Shown: positions 1 through 10,849 of the stretch, piece after piece
Numbering within the stretch: position 1 is the stretch's first letter
Layout: each line of letters begins with the position of its first letter
Origin: Zoroaster sp. YZ-2022
Lineage: Eukaryota > Echinodermata > Asteroidea > Forcipulatida > Zoroasteridae
Direction of reading: 5' to 3'
Assembly (NCBI GenBank): GCA_029582265.1
Contig: CM055834.1
Coordinates: forward strand, 434,001-498,000
Length of the DNA: 64,000 nucleotides
Notes under the pieces: generated by a model
Told to the model about the DNA's origin: nothing
Seen by the model: the letters and a program-made list of their open reading frames with translations, nothing else
Databases searched by the model: none
Made by a program: the position numbers and the translations under genes

Positions 1-768
1 CGTAATCTTATAACGCCAAAACCACGATATGCCCTAAGGTGAAATGTCATCTCCATAATTCGTTAACAAAAGTTAACAAAAAATAACATTAAATGGGGCA
101 CAAATTGTTTTAACTTTTGACGAGTTGGTCACAAATACTCTGCATTGTTTAACTATATATACACGGCATATACCGGCGATAATGGTACATATTCTAGAGT
201 CCCTTTAATTATGAAATATTAATCGTATCAAGCCAAAAACCACGATATGCCCTAAGTTGAAATGTCATATTTATAATTAATTAACAAAATTAACAAAATT
301 AACATTAAAGGGGCACAAATTGTTTTAACTTTTGATGAGTTGGTCACAATTACTCAGCTTTGTTTAACTGTGTAATATATACACGGCATATACCGGCGAT
401 AATGATACATATTCTAGAGTCCCTTTAATTATGAAATATTAATCAGGTTCAAGCCAAAACCACGATATGTTTCTAAGTTGAAATGTCAACTTCATAATTC
501 ATTAACAAAAATTAACATTAAAGGGGGCACAAATTGTTTTAACTTTTGACGAGTTGGTCATAATTAAAGTGACGCTAGAATATGTACCATTATCGCCGGT
601 ATATGCCGTGTATAGTTACACAATGCAGAGTATTTGTGACCAACTCATCAAAAGTTAAAACAATTTATGCCCCCTATAATGTTAATTTTTGTTAATTTTT
701 GTTAACGAATTATGGAGATGACATTTCACCTTAGGGCATATCGTGGTTTTGGCGTTATAAGATTACGC
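1..768. repeat. Array of ~210-bp repeats: three plus units, then one inverted unit
   Basis: Units are recognised by shared blocks such as ACCACGATATGCCC, TTAACTTTTGA and ATACCGGCGATAATG, with spacing of about 212-223 bp. Units from 1 to about 540 run in one orientation, and 540-767 is inverted, so bases 1-17 are the reverse complement of 751-767. The same repeat forms the arms of the larger element at 10.69-17.90 kb. I read this stretch as the right part of a second copy whose left end is outside the window. No coding potential is seen. Confidence 0.85.
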
Positions 769-948
769 TTTTAACGACAGAGGCTGGGCGCAATCATCAT
801 TTCATTTCGCCTGCGCCCGGCCGTGTGGAAACGTACCGTATTGAGTGCAGTATTCACACGCACTGGACCAACCTGATCGTGGGTTTTAAATTTACATCTA
901 TCCAGTTTTTAAACTGACACGATCCGGTTAAATCCGTGAGAAAACCTG
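769..948 (+). mobile_element. Right terminal domain of a foldback-type element (copy 1)
   Basis: This unique stretch follows the inverted repeat unit and closely matches 17000-17130 plus 17772-17825, with the same blocks (AACGACAGAGGCTGGGCG, CTGGACCAACCTGATC, CCGGTTAA, GTGAGAAAAC). The other copy carries 641 extra bp in the middle. Similarity ends near 948, which I take as the approximate element boundary. Confidence 0.65.
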
Positions 949-2497
949 TTTCTGTTTTCTATTATTCATTATGGCTATTGTATTAATTCTCAAGAGTTCA
1001 ACTACTTATAGTAATATGTGCCAGTAACCTACTGAATACGTTGTACATGATACACAGAGTTAGCATTTTTATTGAACACAGTGTCCCTATCAGGGCAAGT
1101 GTGTGTTGTGAACTTCAAAGGGTTTAACTTAAAGTATCCTTATTTTTTGGAGTCCCGTAAGACCGTACAAGCGGCTGTTTCATGTACTGCATTACTGCGC
1201 GGTATCAGGTACATTGAACCTATTTTCCTTCCTCCATGATTGAACTAAGTATAAATTTAGTACATCAGCATTAGAATAAATTATTCCTTGCTAACATGAT
1301 GAGCATGTTAGGTTTTAACTCTCATTAGTTTTTGCCAGTTCACCTCTGAACAAGTATTCCAAATTACTGACAACTGTTTGATTATGGTTTATACTTATTT
1401 TATTACTATGTAGTTTAGGGTTAGTCTTTGGTAGTATTTTATAAAACAAAAGTTGATTTTTAAGAGAAGCGAAGAAACCTTGAAGGCGATAGCACTAAAA
1501 TCGAAGCCTCTCGATTTTTTAGTAAAGTTACTAGATAACTTCTCACACTTAGTATTCGAACACTTCATCACTCTATCGCCTCATTTGTGTTGTGCTCTGT
1601 TGGTACAGTGTACAGTTTTAGAAAAGTATCGCTTTGGGGAGCCGACCCGGTTCGTCTCTTCGCCTATCCCTGTCCCTGTTCTAAATCTCGATCATTCGCT
1701 GGACCCTGACTGACCTCGTATCTCTGGAGTTTGGACAAGTCAATCCAAGATCAAGTCAATCAGAAGTCAAGCTGAGTCACAAATTATTATTTTACATTAT
1801 ATTAATACTCATAATTGTCATTGTATTGTATCATTGATTGGTTTTGCTCTCTAGCACTTCAGTGGTCTAATATAGCGAAACAATTGTCCAGTATTTGATA
1901 TATGTGATTTCACCGTTTTTTGGTAATGTTCTCTAACATTCCAGAGGTTCAATTTTGCCAATGAGATAACTTTTCATTAATTGCCGACTTTATTTTATTT
2001 CCGTTTCTTTTCAAAGTTTTTACAAGCTAGTCTTTGGCAGTTCTAACTGATAAGCCATTGATAATTTTACACCACTGAAGATATTGTGATTGCATACTTT
2101 TATTATATTACCTTCTTATTGATTATTAATTAAGAAGCTTGTGTGTCATTATTATTGTATTACTTTGCAGTCAGTGATCTTTGTATCCAATGATCTTAAC
2201 ATTTGATACTTGCTCCAAATTATTGAAGTTATTCTATTCTATATCGCTGAATTGTTGAGTTGATACAATATTGATGTCAATTTCTAAGTTGCAATTTATA
2301 TTTGTTTGATGACATCGGACCATATATTGTTGATATTTATTTACGTTCTGAGATAAGCTAATAATAACAAATTTCTTCCTTAGAAAAAAGGATCAACTTA
2401 AATCGCTGTCTGTGTAGATTTATTTATGAGCAATTTTCCTTTTAACAAACAAATCGAACCTAGCAGGACTCGTGAAACATCGCGAAAACCTGTGACA
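949..2497. other. AT-rich stretch with no recognisable gene
   Basis: Only short open frames without family features are present. The single identifiable item is the half-size micro-palindrome at 1220-1238, listed separately. Confidence 0.6.
1213..1245 (-). mobile_element. Half-size micro-palindromic insertion with 7-bp target duplication
   Basis: The insert is 1220-1238 (19 bp). On the minus strand it reads CATGGAGGAAGGAAAATAG. It lies between two perfect copies of ATTGAAC (1213-1219 and 1239-1245), GTTCAAT in the element orientation. It matches one arm plus the A-rich loop of the full hairpins at 8258, 37873 and 45254 and equals in size the half copy at 12934. Confidence 0.7.
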
Positions 2498-2571
2498 CTC
2501 AGTATATACATTTTTGGCATGAATGGTAACATGGATGTTATTGTAACTGCCTTTATTGTACTTTTGGTAAA
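2498..2571 (+). repeat. 74-bp direct repeat, copy 1
   Basis: I see no difference from 4852-4925. In the second location it is joined at its end to the larger repeat that starts at 4923, so the two segments form a mosaic there. Function unknown. Confidence 0.8.
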
Positions 2572-3517
2572 GCAAATCCCAATTTTGGACCGAATCTTAA
2601 GAAATCGTGTTTTTGGAACAAGGCGCCCTCATAACGGTGATCTCAGTGACATCACATTGTTAATTGTACTGAAGACAACAACTGTGCCAGATTTCATGGA
2701 CAACGGATGACAATTTAGAAAGTTATGGGGAAAATACTATTTTGACCAAAATGAGGGAAAATTACCATAAAATGGGTTTAGTGCCCCTAACGGTGAAATA
2801 TGAAAGCTTCCATAGCCTCATCCGATAGATTGTATCAAACTGAACATACCTACGAAGTTTCATGAAAATCGGCTGAAATGATGGAAACATTGGATGATAC
2901 TAAAATATTGAAAAGGTGCCCAAATTCCTATATATTATTTGTAAGCAATTTTCTCAAAATGTGTATATAAAAGGTAAGGGTCACTTCGTTAAAAAGGTGA
3001 CGGCTTGTCAGACTTTAAATTGATCACGCTGCGTTATAAATTCATTAAATATACATTTACATCACCTCCCGTCAATTACGGTACTTTGAAATCCATTTTT
3101 CCTAATCCTTGTACTATAGTAAAAGAGCTATATGTACAGCATTACGGGCAAGGTACAATATTGGTTGGTAGGCTATACGTTCATCTCAACCCCTACAGGT
3201 TTTTTTTAGAAATGCATTTCATAAAACCAACCTGTGAAAGTTTCATCACAATAGGTTCTCATGTTTATGAAAAAAACGATTACTGTTGCATGTTTTTTAT
3301 TATGTTTTGTTAAATTTGTAAATTCGAAATAACCATTCCTGTTTTCTCTGAGATGAAACCACTTTAGATGAAATCATTTCTCAGATGATTGATACGTGTA
3401 CCAACTTCACACCAAGTAAGTTTAGATCATAATTCGTCAATTTGATATGGTAATTAATTACCCAATGTTGTACCTTCCCTTTAAACTAATAAATACGGTA
3501 AAATAAGAAATCACACG

Positions 3518-3887
3518 AAATATGCAACTTTAATCAAATAGCCCTAATTAGCATGTTCAAATTAAAAACTGAACTGTTTGTAGCAAAATCAAGTACAACA
3601 TTTTATTAAGCCTCCATGGAATAAAGTAAGATCAATTAAAATATACCTTGGAAACATTCTGCCGAATAAGAAGACTACAGGCTATATAATGTCTATACAA
3701 CATCCGCCAAAGGACTATGATTTTGAGTTATTTCCGCAGGGGTGTGTGAGGTTGGTTGGACGCCAAGAGAAACAGAGTGTACGATAATACACATTAGGCC
3801 AAAAAGTCAGCAGTTTCTGGTCATAGGTTCGCTTCAAAAATGTTCCAGGTAATCTTTTTTTAAGTGATACATGACAGTTAATATGTA
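3518..3887 (+). repeat. ~370-bp direct repeat, copy 1
   Basis: This matches 4923-5290 almost base for base, with a few substitutions and small indels. It is non-coding and probably part of an unclassified dispersed repeat. The stretch 2572-3517 between the repeats holds no recognisable gene. Confidence 0.8.
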
Positions 3888-4336
3888 TGTTAATATGTTC
3901 ATAGCTTAATACACACGGCTGTACACGTCAGCGATTCACTGTTTCAGATTTGCTTCGTCTCATACTTTCCTTGAACAAAACCTATTCCAATTCAACCAGT
4001 TCATACCTGTATGCTATGCCATGGGGCCAGGATTCGATATGAATGCACCGCTCCACCGTCACTCCTCAGTGGTGTTCCGTTTCAGAGATACATAACATTA
4101 ATCCTATCAGGCAATGGTATGGGGGAACAATTAAGCCTCATGGGGTGACACAATGTGCGAATCTCCCTGAATGCTTTGTCCGATAACGCTGAAACTTTCT
4201 GACAATTCTTTGGTACACCCCCTCATGCAAAAATCAACGATAATGGGTGTTCGTGTTTGCCATGGCAACCGTTTATTTTGAACAAGTCCAATTGAATTTC
4301 CACTTTTTTGTTAAAAGTACCGTATAGATTTTTTTA

Positions 4337-4663
4337 TATACTGAACAGCAAAGAAACGCAAGTCTGAGGTCTTGTCAAGTTTTCAAACAGAAGACAAACC
4401 ATTTTTGATTCTAATCACTCACTTAATGAAAAATGCTTTCAATTTGTGAGCTGAAAGTGACTGTTGAAATTGCATTGCAAGATTTTCACATTCAACAGTC
4501 ACTTTCAGCTCACAAATTGAAACGATTTTCATTAAATGAGTGATTAGAATCAAAAATGGTTTGTCTTCTGTTTGAAAACTTGACCTCGACTTGTTCTTGC
4601 TGTCCTCGAACTTGCGTTTCTTTGCTGTCCTCGGACTTGCGTTTCTTTTGCTGTTCAGTATAT
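4337..4663. mobile_element. Palindromic (foldback) MITE with ~140-bp arms
   Basis: The terminal blocks are inverted copies (TATACTGAACAGCAAAG at the left and its complement at the right). Inverted similarity continues inward to a ~33-bp near-perfect stem around the centre at about 4485. The right arm is longer because a ~25-bp segment containing AAACGCAAGT is repeated three times. There is no coding capacity. TA at both ends would suit a Tc1/mariner-type target site, but this is not proven. Confidence 0.75.
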
Positions 4664-4851
4664 TTCACAAGTGTTTTGGGGTTTATTGTCAACTTTCAAA
4701 CTCTGAACTGCATGGACAACACTGGAGTCATGTGATCTGCTTCCAATGCATTCTGGGAATGCAATCCAATGGCCGCCATTACATTTTGAAATGTTATCTT
4801 ATCATTTGTCAAAAAAATATTATTTTTAAAGGTTTTTGCAGAATATTTTTG

Positions 4852-4925
4852 CTCAGTATATACATTTTTGGCATGAATGGTAACATGGATGTTATTGTAA
4901 CTGCCTTTATTGTACTTTTGGTAAA
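4852..4925 (+). repeat. 74-bp direct repeat, copy 2
   Basis: Second copy of 2498-2571, fused directly to the ~370-bp repeat that follows. Confidence 0.8.
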
Positions 4926-5290
4926 TATGCAACTTTAATCAAATAGCCCTAATTAGCATGTTCAAATTAAAAACTGAACTGTTTGTAGCCAAATCAAGTA
5001 CAACATTTTATTAAGCCTCCATGGAAAAAAGTAAGATCAATTAAAATATACCTTGGAAAAATTCTGCCAAATAAGACTACAGGCTATATAATGTCTATAC
5101 AACATCCACCAAAGGACTATGATTTTGAGTTATTTCCGCAGGGTGTGTGAGGTTGGTTGGACGCCAAGAGAAACAGAGTGTACGATAATACACATTAGGC
5201 CAAAAGTCTGCAGTTTCTGATCATAGGTTCGCTTCAAAAATGTTCGAGGTAATCTTCTTTTTTTAAGTGATACATGACTGTTAATATGTA
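4923..5290 (+). repeat. ~370-bp direct repeat, copy 2
   Basis: Second copy of 3518-3887, offset 1405 bp. It differs by scattered substitutions and small indels, so it is an older duplication and not a simple assembly overlap. The following stretch 5291-5859 holds no recognisable gene. Confidence 0.8.
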
Positions 5291-5859
5291 TACGCGGTTA
5301 TTGGAACCAGACCAAATTTCTCATACACAAAGTATGGTGGCTAAGATAGACCACACAAAATCGGGCAAACGTTCATACCCCTATGTGAAAAAGTCGTATT
5401 CTGCACGGCAGAATTCCAATCGATCCAACAATTTTGGCTGCAATTGAACATAGTTTCATAGCAAAAACAAAAACAAAACAAACTGAAAATGCCGACGCAA
5501 AGGTCTGAGGCAACGCGGACGGGGACCGTAAACCATAGACTTTTTTGCCTTAATAGGGCAGGCTATATTTATTTAATTTTTTTTTTTAATCTATAGGTAT
5601 AGGAGTATACTGTACACACAAACATAAATTGACCTAAAAGCAATACTCGACAGCAAGCATTCTGTATTTTTGTTTGACCTGTTCCGTTTCTTACACATTT
5701 TTGGGTCTAAACTGATTGACTTGTCGGACCCGTATTGGGGTTTTCTATATACTTGTGGATAGAATAATATAACCAAATACCGGTACCAGATACTGAGATA
5801 GCTAAATGGCTCAAATCCTTGTGAAAGTGATGAGACACTGAGATCGCATCATAATGGGT

Positions 5860-7724
5860 CCAATTTCATTAAGCTGCTTTAAAATTTGCTAAGCAAATAT
5901 TTTCTAGGCATCGAGCTATAACCAAAGTATGTACAATTTGTTGGAAAAACCTTACTGGTATAGACATATAACCAACAAAATCAGCTAAGCATATAGTTTT
6001 GCCAACATTACCAACTAATGTTTAATCTTCCGTTTAAACTGACCACTCAGTACTCCTGTAACATTCTTTACTATGCATGTGGGCTGGGCGCTCGGGTACA
6101 ATACGCACCACCCTGCGCAAGGTTTATCTTTTTGCTATACAGATTTTTGTATGACTGCTTCTCTCCCTCAAACAGGACGTTTTCTTTCTGAAATATGAAC
6201 CGTTGAGTTTCATTTTCTCTTGTGAGGAACCGCCCCTTTTTAAGTGACCATATACGGGCCTGCTAAAACTATAATGCTATATCTGCATTGCTGAACACAT
6301 TAGAACTTGTTATAGGTTATTAAAGGGGAACCGTTGGCAAAGTCACTCCACTAGCGTCAAACATTATTTTTTAACTTGCAACGGCGATCAATGCATCAAT
6401 GTCTGCAATACGATAACAACGGCCGTAAGAGCAGCCAAACAACTTGATGAAAGCGCGAGTCCATCACTGGTGACGTCCTCACTCATCGGTTCTGTCGTCA
6501 CGGGAACGGTGGGAGCTTCCGTCGTGGGAGCTTCCGTCGTGGGCGCCGGCGGACGGGTCGTGATAATCGGGGTAGTTGTTGGTGGGGCGGTAGTGGGCCA
6601 ACTTGGCTCATCACATCCAAATTCAGCACGCATGCGTTGAACGTTCTCCTCGGTGGCCGGCTCAGCACCCGATTGGACATTGGGCTCGACAACAGAGTAA
6701 CCATCCTCGTACGGACTAAGAAGGAAAATGTACTGTTTATTTAGCTCCACTTCAGTATTTGTACAGTCGTGAGTTGCACCGAATCCAATCACCAATTTCA
6801 TTAAGCTGCTTTAAAATTTTGCTAAGCAAATATTTTCTAGGCATCGAGCTATAACCAAAGTATGTACAATTTGTTGGAAAAACCTTACTGGTATAGACAT
6901 ATAACCAACAAAATCAGCTAAGCATATAGTTTTGCCAACATTACCAACTAATGTTTAATCTTCCGTTTAAACTGACCACTCAGTACTCCTGTAACATTCT
7001 TTACTATGCATGTGGGCTGGGCGCTCGGGTACAATACGCACCACCCTGCGCAAGGTTTATCTTTTTGCTATACATATTTTTGTATGACTGCTTCTCTCCC
7101 TCAAACAGGACGTTTTCTTTCTGAAATATGAACCGTTGAGTTTCATTTTCTCTTGTGAGGAACCGCCCCTTTTTAAGTGACCATATACGGGCCTGCTAAA
7201 ACTATAATGCTATATCTGCATTGCTGAACACATTAGAACTTGTTATAGGTTATTAAAGGGAACCGTTGGCAAAGTCACTCCACTAGCGTCAAACATTATT
7301 TTTAACTTGCAACGGCGATCAATGCATCAATGTCTGCAATACGATAACAACGGCCGTAAGAGCAGCCAAACAACTTGATGAAAGCGCGAGTCCATCACTG
7401 GTGACGTCCTCACTCATCGGTTCTGTCGTCACGGGAACGGTGGGAGCTTCCGTCGTGGGAGCTTCCGTCGTGGGCGCCGGCGGACGGGTCGTGATAATCG
7501 GGGTAGTTGTTGGTGGGGCGGTGGTGGGCCAACAGCTCATCACATCCAAATTCAGCACGCATGCGTTGAACGTTCTCCCTCGGTACGGCCGGCTCAGCAC
7601 CCGATTGGACATTGGGCTCGACAACAGAGTAACCATCCTCGTACGGACTAAGAAGGAAAATGTACTGTTTATTTAGCTCCACTTCAGTATTTGTACAGTC
7701 GTGAGTTGCACCGAATCCAATCAC
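5860..7724. repeat. Tandem duplication of a ~932-bp segment
   Basis: Unit A is 5860-6791 and unit B is 6792-7724. They are nearly identical across 3'-UTR-like sequence and the 3' half of a minus-strand gene, differing by a few one- to three-base indels. The junction lies inside the coding sequence: unit A starts the gene abruptly, while unit B continues into the 5' half. This could be a recent tandem duplication or two haplotypes joined end to end during assembly. Confidence 0.85.
6388..6791 (-). pseudogene. Duplicated 3' fragment of the secreted, GPI-anchor-like gene
   Basis: This frame lacks the N-terminal half, because the tandem duplication starts it in mid-domain at the residues VIGFGATHDC. 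From there to the stop it is intact: the end of the N-terminal domain, a Thr/Pro-rich linker of about 40 residues, and a hydrophobic C-terminus (CLAALTAVVIVLQ) typical of a GPI-attachment signal. Unlike the copy at 7319-8000 its linker is not frameshifted. If the duplication is an assembly artefact, this segment is the true 3' end of the gene starting at 8000. As drawn, it has no start codon of its own beyond one created at the junction. Confidence 0.6.
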
Positions 7725-8000
7725 AGTGGTCTTCTCATAGACATTATTTTGAGAGGTCTTCTTGTAGACACACTCTACGGAGACTTCAGCGCCGTATACT
7801 TGTGCCCTGAAGAAACGATTGAAACGAGCTGCCGTTGTTAGTGTCACATTGCCTAGAATGGCAACATAAACGTTTTCGTCATTCGCTCTGGTTTCGATCG
7901 GTTCGATCGGAGGGGAAGAGCAGGCCGTGCAAACACCAATAAGTACAGTGACTTTTAAAAGAACAACCGCTGTTTTACATCCAACTGCGCGAACCTTCAT
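7319..8000 (-). CDS. Small secreted protein with Thr/Pro-rich stalk and GPI-anchor-like tail (frameshifted in linker)
   Basis: The frame opens at 8000 with a hydrophobic signal peptide of about 28 residues ending near CTAC. It is followed by a ~130-residue domain with conserved-looking Cys residues (VECVYKK, THDCTN, FGCDE) and the segment NKQYIFLLSPYEDGY. That pattern loosely recalls NTR-type domains (netrin/TIMP/neuregulin N-terminus), but I would not insist. A mucin-like Thr/Pro stalk and a C-terminal hydrophobic stretch follow, suggesting a glycosylated protein on the outer cell surface. A two-base loss near 7534 shifts the frame in the stalk, so the frame read from 8000 stops at 7410, whereas the expected end at 7319 is in another frame. 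No intron is evident. Family and role are unknown. Confidence 0.6.
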
Positions 8001-9879
8001 CGTGAGATGCAGTCTAGTCCGGGGTGACGCTGTTCAGTCAGTGAGCCCGTTTCTTTCTGGGCAATTTTAGTTCTCCTTATGCGAATTAAAACGCCTCACT
8101 GTTCGCAAGATGTTAAAACGCCGCTGTTTTCAACTATCTTATCTTCGGCCAAACTCAACAATGTGAAAAGAACAGTGTTCAGCGAGGTACAAAACAAAAC
8201 CGCCCTTGGCAATTGTGAATTGTGCCAAGAGTATGAACATCAGTAACATGGTATGAGCATGGAGGAAGGAAAGTATTCTATGACCTTCCTCCATGGTATG
8301 AGGTAGATGATAATTTTACGTGCGCATACCAAAGAATGTCACTTTCAAATAGAATAAATCGGATGTCAAGGATGGGACCCTGCGGCATACATCATTCATA
8401 CGTGATGGGGTGTAATGCTGTATTATGTTTTCAATCAGTACCAGCAATGAATGCATGCTGTGAACTATATACTGGTACGGGTTGGTATATGGTTTATGGG
8501 AGTTAAACTTGACTCAGGCATTGGCATCATCTTGCCAAAGTAGACCTAGATAAATATTTTTGTTTGTTGAATAAAGGAAAAGGGAAGAGACTCACGGTTC
8601 TCTTGAGAAAATTATGGCTGTGTTTTGTCGAGGTTTTGGTAATTCTGAGTCATTATCATTATTTTGAATTGCCCAGCCATTGATGATGTGAAACATTAAT
8701 AGTATAAAACAGCGCCCTCTTCGAAATATGGTAGCCAAAAGCTGTATTGGTACATGGTGTCAATGGAAGGCATGCACCATACAAATTGACTTTTGCAACT
8801 ATGATGAGGATACCAGTATGACACCGTCATCCCACCAGCCGTGACGACGACGAATGGTCAATTTAGTACTCCATCGTAAGGCAGGCCGGGGATGGGAGAA
8901 GTCTAGCATGGCAGCCTCCGAATTGAACTAACCCTCAGCGTGGCATCATTTTATTGACTGTCAAAATCACAGTGTGTGATAGTAATATGTTGACGTAGAA
9001 ATATGAAGACCTATAGCTTTTTTGTGGTTATTATATTGTACAAAAAGCTTTATCGTTACCCAGTGCCTTATAAATTATCTAAGTATATTGAACGACATCG
9101 TGCTGCGTGCAGCTGCAATTGTTTTTTAACACGTTCCCCAAATCTCATTCAGAAAATATCCGCGTGTTAAATTCAAGCTGTGATGTGATATACATTTTTT
9201 TTAAGGAACAGAATAAATGGGGGACAATCATTTGATCAACTCACCATTGCCAGTACTTATAATCATATTTAATTTAAACGTGGTTCTAAAAATTAATAAC
9301 ATAGGATCCCGCCCAATAATTGTTGACCAAACCTCAACCGGATAAGTTTGACTTTACCTGAGGCGCCCGTACCATTAACTCCATTGACTACAGTTATATT
9401 GGCTAATAAAACTACTAAAACATAGCACATATTAGACATCATCTACTCCCAATGTTTGTATTATTTAGGCCTAATTTGGGTAGAATGTATGATAATTATC
9501 TCTTGTTACATAATTATACGACTTCTGTCTCTGCGCGTTTTCATGCAGTATGCATAATGGAGTGATGTTTTTGAACAGCTGTCAGATAGCATGCAGTATT
9601 GGCGAGAAATACATTTTATTCAGTCACCCAGGTATGGAGTGCGATTCGTTTGGATGGGAGTAGGCCCTATAGTGCTGCTGGTTCAAATTCTTGGGAATAG
9701 TCAACCGTGCATAAAAGCTGTTTTAAAAGGTGTTTAATTAATTATTCACCGAACTTGTTCGAATGGCTTGGGTTGGAAGCATAGTGGTTAGAACGCTCTG
9801 CTCCTCTGTTGTGAACTTCAGATTTGTTTTATTGATTTTTTAAATAATTCAGAAGCAAAGCCTTTCTGTACGTATAAGT
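8001..9879. other. Non-coding stretch upstream of the secreted-protein gene
   Basis: No recognisable gene. The first few hundred bases are the presumed promoter side of the minus-strand gene starting at 8000, but I cannot point to a specific element. It contains the micro-palindrome at 8258-8295. Confidence 0.5.
8251..8302 (+). mobile_element. Micro-palindromic insertion (38 bp) with 7-bp target duplication
   Basis: The insert is 8258-8295: a 12-base arm CATGGAGGAAGG, a 14-base loop, and the complementary arm CCTTCCTCCATG. It lies between perfect repeats GTATGAG at 8251-8257 and 8296-8302. This is the longest of the six family members in the window. Confidence 0.8.
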
Positions 9880-10283
9880 GCAATTCCATGGTTACTCACG
9901 TTACATTTTTGAGGTTTTGGGCCCACTCTTAGTGCCATAATATATATTTCACTCATCGGTTTTTTTCACAGTAGTTGTACTATACCCAGACCTTACTCAG
10001 CACAAAAAACTAATTTCAGAAATTTGTTATAATGTACTATATATCAGAAAAAAAGCGACATTTTATTCATGTCCGAAAAATGTAACATGAGTAACCAGCA
10101 TATTTCTCTTATATAGCGGACATATTTCAAATTTCTGAAATTATTATTGTCGAGTAAAGTCTGGATATAATTTAATGCAACTACTGTGTAAAAACTGATG
10201 AGTGAAATATATAAGTACAAATATTATGGCATTAAGAGTGGGCCCAATACCTCAAAATGTAACGTAAGTAACCATGGAATTGC
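9880..10283. mobile_element. Palindromic MITE (~404 bp)
   Basis: The left arm (9880 to about 10015) and the right arm (about 10128-10283) are inverted copies. The ends read GCAATTCCATGGTTACT and its complement, and both arms contain GGGCCCACTCTTA or its complement. There is no open frame of note. I see no clear target duplication, so the superfamily is undetermined. The stretch 10284-10686 has no recognisable gene. Confidence 0.75.
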
Positions 10284-10849
10284 CCATAATAGTAATTCAC
10301 GGCTGTGAAGGATTTTTTTGGAGAAAGAAAAATTATAAGAATACAAATGCATACTGTGGCAATTCTGATCTGCAGAAAAAATAATCTCGTGATACCGCAC
10401 CATGCATGAACTTTTGAGGGCGCATATTTTTTACACCAATGTTGATCGATAGGGCAGCTGCGTTAGTGCGGCGCGTTTAGCGTATTTTGTAGTTGATGTG
10501 CGCGAACTCGCTGAATATCTCCAGCCATCATTGGCTGCCAAAAATATGCACGCCCAACCAAAGCACTGTAACATAAACGCATCAAGTGTACGCACACGTC
10601 CACTCAGATCAGTCAGACGCCACAATCATCAAGACACTGGGTACATTTTTCACCGCTAGAGGGCTATGATGTCACTGGTTAGATACCAAGATCAAGCTAG
10701 CCGCGGATTCAACTGGATTCAACGCTGTTGGTTAAAAATCCGGATGAATTCGAAAACCACGATCAGGTTGGCCACCTTCTGTGTGGCCTCAATTATAGAC
10801 GGTGTATATCCACACGGCCGAAGAAACGAGCTCACGCTAATGAGTGTAC

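Noticed and set aside
3605..3620. CCTCCATGG near 3611 (and its duplicate near 5020) as another micro-palindrome copy
   Set aside because: No second arm, no A-rich loop and no 7-bp flanking repeat.
7401..7676. Plus-strand 91-codon Val/Gly-rich frame
   Set aside because: Antisense shadow of the Thr/Pro-rich stalk of the minus-strand gene.
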